Assembly: GCF_001011155.1 (NCBI RefSeq)
Contig: NZ_CP011479.1
Span: forward strand, 3,490,501-3,554,500
Direction: 5' to 3'
From: Hoeflea sp. IMCC20628
Lineage (GTDB): Bacteria > Pseudomonadota > Alphaproteobacteria > Rhizobiales > Rhizobiaceae
DNA: 64,000 bases
Part shown: one piece after another, positions 61,386-64,000 of the stretch
Position numbering within the stretch: position 1 is the first letter of the stretch
Layout: each line of letters begins with the position of its first letter
Notes under the pieces: generated by a model
Told to the model about the DNA's origin: nothing
Database searches by the model: none
What the model saw: only the letters and a program-made list of their open reading frames with translations
Program-made: the position numbers and the translations under genes

Positions 61386-63158
61386 TTAAACCAGTGGCCG
61401 TGGGTTGGGCAGGTAATCCTTGCGGAGTGCCTCTGCCGCCCAATAGGCCAGGCCGCCCAAAGCCCCGGTCGGGTTGTACTGGATGTTCTGCGGGAAGGCG
61501 GACGCGCCCATGACCCACACATTGTGACAGTCCCAGCTCTGGAGATAGCGGTTGAGCGCCGAGGTCTTCGGATCAGCCCCCATGATCGCTCCGCCGACAT
61601 TGTGGGTCGTCTGATAGGGCCGCACGTCATATGCGGCGCCTTCGGACTTGTAGCCCGACGCCATGATATCGGGGTTCAGGCTCTCGGCGATCTCCTCGAT
61701 CTTGGTTTTCATGAACTGGGTCATCTTGATGTCATTGTCCTTCCAGTCGAAGGTCATGCGCATCAGCGGACGACCGTGGCGATCCTTGTAGGTCGGATCA
61801 AGGTCGAGATAGGTGTCGCGATAGGCCATATCGGATCCGTGCGAACCGATCGACATGTTGTGCCCGTACCATTCGCCGATCGCCTGCTTCCAATCCGAAC
61901 CCCAGCCGGGAGTGCCCGGCGGAAGCGACATCTGCTGGATCGGGCGCCCACCGCTGTGGGATCCGGTGATGTAGCTGCCGCCAATGAAGCCTTCCTTGGC
62001 AAAATCGATCTGCGAGGTGGAGAAATCGTCGATCGTCATGCCTGCCGAGCCGGTGCCGACAAACGGATTGAACTGCTTGTCCTTGAACCACATCGAAGTG
62101 CCGCCGGTCATCTGGTAGGAATAGTTGCGACCAATCACGCCCTCTCCGGTGACAGGATCATAGGGCTGGCCGATACCCGACAGCAGCAGCAGATGAACAT
62201 TGTGCAGCGAGTAGGCACACACCAGAACCAGATCGGCGGGCTGGAACACCTGCTCGCCGGTGCGCTCGTCGAAATAGGTGACGCCCGTGGCTGTCTTGCC
62301 ATCGGCCGCCTTTTCGATCTGCAGCACTTCGCTGCGTGTCTTGTAACTGAAATTCGGCTTGCGCTTCAAAGCATCGAGGATGCAGACATGCGGCGATGAT
62401 TTCGAATAGTTGTTGCAGCCGAAGCGTTCGCAGAAGCCGCAGTAATTGCAGGGGCCAAGCTGCATGCCGTAGTCGTTGACATAGGCAGTGCTGGCATGGC
62501 CGGAGGGACGCGGGAAAGGGTGATAGCCCATGTTGCGGGCAGCCTCGGCGAAGAGTTCGGAATCCCAGGTATTCTTTAGCGGCGGCATCGGATAGTCGGC
62601 CGAGCGCGGTGCCTCGAACGGGTTTCCGCCCTCCTGGATTTTGCCGTTGATATTGCCCGCCAGGCCGGAGATGCCGGCCACGTTCTCGAACTTCGTATGG
62701 AAAGGTTCCAGTTCCTCGGCGGTGACATCCCAATCCTGGAGCTGCATGCCCTCAGGAATGATGTCGGCACCGAAGGTTTCCTCGACATAGCTGCGCAGGC
62801 GGTATTCAACAGCCTGCGGGCGCCACGTCTGACCGTTCCAGTGCGAGCCCGCTCCGCCGACACCATCGCCTGGCAGGAAAGAGCCGAGATGGCGTTGCGG
62901 CAGTGCGGTTTCCTCCAGATTGCGGCGGATGGTCAGCGTCGATTTGGCCGGCTTTTGCATCAGGCCGTAGCGGATGCCGTATTTCAGTTCGTCAAACATT
63001 TCGGGATACTGGAAATCCGGAACAGTATCGCGGTCTTCGCCACGCTCGAGCGCAAGAATTTCAAGTCCTTCCTGCGCCAGTTCCATGCCCATAATGGCCC
63101 CGGTCCAACCGAGACCGATGATGACGACGTCTTTCTTGGGATCTGTTCTTGTCGCCAT
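61386..63158 (-). CDS. GMC-family flavoprotein dehydrogenase, large subunit
   Basis: A 590-residue FAD-dependent oxidoreductase of the gluconate/2-ketogluconate/sorbitol dehydrogenase type. The FAD motif is IIGLGWTGAIMGMELA (residues ~13-28), GDGVGGAGSHWNGQTWR is the flavin-binding loop, and the C-terminal THNVGGAIMG and QYNPTGALGGL hold the expected catalytic His and FAD ribityl contacts. A Cys-rich CNYCGFCERFGC (Cys237, 240, 243, 248) suggests an iron-sulfur cluster, as known in FAD-glucose dehydrogenase. It has no signal peptide and should be exported in complex with the Tat-targeted small subunit. The substrate (gluconate, a sugar or an alcohol) is not settled. Confidence 0.88.
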   Translation of the reverse strand: MATRTDPKKDVVIIGLGWTGAIMGMELAQEGLEILALERGEDRDTVPDFQYPEMFDELKYGIRYGLMQKPAKSTLTIRRNLEETALPQRHLGSFLPGDGVGGAGSHWNGQTWRPQAVEYRLRSYVEETFGADIIPEGMQLQDWDVTAEELEPFHTKFENVAGISGLAGNINGKIQEGGNPFEAPRSADYPMPPLKNTWDSELFAEAARNMGYHPFPRPSGHASTAYVNDYGMQLGPCNYCGFCERFGCNNYSKSSPHVCILDALKRKPNFSYKTRSEVLQIEKAADGKTATGVTYFDERTGEQVFQPADLVLVCAYSLHNVHLLLLSGIGQPYDPVTGEGVIGRNYSYQMTGGTSMWFKDKQFNPFVGTGSAGMTIDDFSTSQIDFAKEGFIGGSYITGSHSGGRPIQQMSLPPGTPGWGSDWKQAIGEWYGHNMSIGSHGSDMAYRDTYLDLDPTYKDRHGRPLMRMTFDWKDNDIKMTQFMKTKIEEIAESLNPDIMASGYKSEGAAYDVRPYQTTHNVGGAIMGADPKTSALNRYLQSWDCHNVWVMGASAFPQNIQYNPTGALGGLAYWAAEALRKDYLPNPRPLV

Positions 63159-63161
63159 GGT

Positions 63162-63863
63162 TCAGCTCCTGTCTCCGTTAAGTGCAACAGGACCCAGTGG
63201 ATACTTTGCGTTTTCACGGCCGACCCACTCGGCATAGGCGCCGCGGGCGCCGGGGAAGCCGATATAGGCCCAGGATTGCATCTGGTAATTGCCACCATGA
63301 CTTGGATCGGCGAAGTAGCCTTCCTTGGTGTTGGCCAACAGGAAGGCGAAGAAATCGCGCAGCTCCGGCGGAAGATTGACTTCGCCCTTCTGCAAGGCGG
63401 TCAGCGCGGAGTTTTGCGTGGCCACATCCAGGTTCTCGAAGCTTTCACCATGGGATTTTCGGCACCATTCCTGAAACAATGGAATTGCCTGCCGGTAGAT
63501 TTCTGCCGGGGCGAGCGGGCTCTGGAACCCGAGATTGGGATCGGCCGCCGGAGCGTACGGGCCTTTCATGTACCAGGTTTCGGCCTTGCCGAATTCACCT
63601 GCAAGCTGCCGATCTATGAAGACCGGCACCCGACAGTCTATCGCACCCGGGCCGTCGCCGTCGGACGGAATAAGCCGGTCACAGGCGGCCATGACGAAAC
63701 TCCACTCGTCGGCAGTCAGATAGACCGGTTCGTACTGATCAAGCGGTGGCGCTTCCTCTTTGGTCTGTGCGGCAGCCTGAGCGGCCAAGGGCAACAAGGC
63801 CGCGCCGGCAACGGATCCCTTAAGGAATCCGCGCCTGGACGGACGTCCGGGCATATCTCTCAT
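63162..63863 (-). CDS. Gluconate 2-dehydrogenase subunit 3 family protein (Tat-exported)
   Basis: A 233-residue small subunit with a twin-arginine signal (SRRGFLKGSVAGAALL, residues ~9-24) and the family's DEWSFVMAACDRLIPSDGDGPGA and IDRQLAGEFG. It is thought to carry the flavoprotein through the Tat system and to help assemble the complex. The ATG at 63863 has AAAGGA 8 nt upstream; an in-frame ATG at 63977 would put the Tat signal in the interior. It heads the three-gene operon; the flavoprotein gene starts 3 nt after its stop. Confidence 0.88.
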   Translation of the reverse strand: MRDMPGRPSRRGFLKGSVAGAALLPLAAQAAAQTKEEAPPLDQYEPVYLTADEWSFVMAACDRLIPSDGDGPGAIDCRVPVFIDRQLAGEFGKAETWYMKGPYAPAADPNLGFQSPLAPAEIYRQAIPLFQEWCRKSHGESFENLDVATQNSALTALQKGEVNLPPELRDFFAFLLANTKEGYFADPSHGGNYQMQSWAYIGFPGARGAYAEWVGRENAKYPLGPVALNGDRS

Positions 63864-64000
63864 AATCGTGTCCTTTTGTTTTTCGCAAGCAGAGCCCGCC
63901 GGTCGTCGATGACGGCGATCGCTTCTCCCGCGCTTCGGAGACGGGCAGTTTGAAAATCGACTGCCGAGTCCACGCAACGCCGTCAGTGAGACCTCACTTC
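63864..64000. other. Upstream region of the dehydrogenase operon, cut by the window edge
   Basis: 137 bp with no recognised gene. It should hold the operon promoter, which I could not place. Confidence 0.4.

Noticed and set aside
1-64000. CRISPR arrays, prophage genes, rRNA operons, toxin-antitoxin pairs
   Set aside because: No regularly spaced repeats, phage structural genes, rRNA sequence or paired small toxin/antitoxin frames were recognised.

Overview
The window looks like chromosomal DNA of a marine or soil alphaproteobacterium of the Hyphomicrobiales (Rhizobiales), most like the Hoeflea/Rhizobiaceae group. The evidence is an invasion-associated-locus-B protein, a fructose importer in frcBCAK order with an ROK regulator, a sitABCD metal importer behind Fur/Mur-type boxes, a phasin, a PdhS-like cell-cycle kinase behind a perfect CtrA box, and a tRNA-His that lacks the usual G-1:C73. 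The species is inferred, not proven.

Layout. 1-3.1 kb: tail of a class V aminotransferase, a TIM-barrel lactonase/amidohydrolase, an IalB-like secreted protein, a small unknown protein and a GNAT. 3.16-5.33 kb: one complete IS66-type element followed directly by the 3' 792 bp of a second, mosaic copy. It cuts the 3' end off an inverse-autotransporter adhesin gene (5.3-7.5 kb). 7.5-8.1 kb is AT-rich and has no credible gene. 8.1-10.8 kb: arginine catabolism (Lrp-type regulator, arginase, ornithine cyclodeaminase). 10.9-16.6 kb: a UPF0178 protein, a LysR regulator, an NCS2 nucleobase permease with a strongly structured leader, ribulose-phosphate epimerase, a VOC protein and an enolase-superfamily enzyme. 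16.75-23.4 kb: a tightly coupled seven-gene cluster of glycan assembly or decoration enzymes. 23.6-29.3 kb: a complete branched-chain amino-acid ABC importer with a small membrane protein inside the operon. 29.5-34.6 kb: frcKACB (minus strand) with divergent frcR. 34.7-38.3 kb: sitABCD. 38.7-44.1 kb: a cupin, then a tandem glycine riboswitch and gcvTHP. 44.5-49.6 kb: TetR regulator plus RND efflux pair. 49.6-54.2 kb: a second Liv-type importer (minus strand). 54.5-59.7 kb: stand-alone RAM-domain protein, tRNA-His, phasin and a 1303-residue PAS histidine kinase. 60.0-63.9 kb: a three-subunit membrane-bound sugar/alcohol dehydrogenase (triheme cytochrome c, GMC flavoprotein, Tat-exported small subunit).

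Much of the window is nutrient capture with local control: each importer or pump sits beside its regulator and a visible inverted repeat. The strongest unexplained signals are an H-type pseudoknot (10-bp and 7-bp perfect stems) just upstream of the ribosome binding site of the NCS2 permease, a set of perfect palindromes in front of livH, livK, frcB and the TetR gene, a CtrA site in front of the large kinase with a possible small RNA behind it, the compact glycan cluster, and the mosaic IS tandem. No CRISPR array, prophage or rRNA operon was seen.
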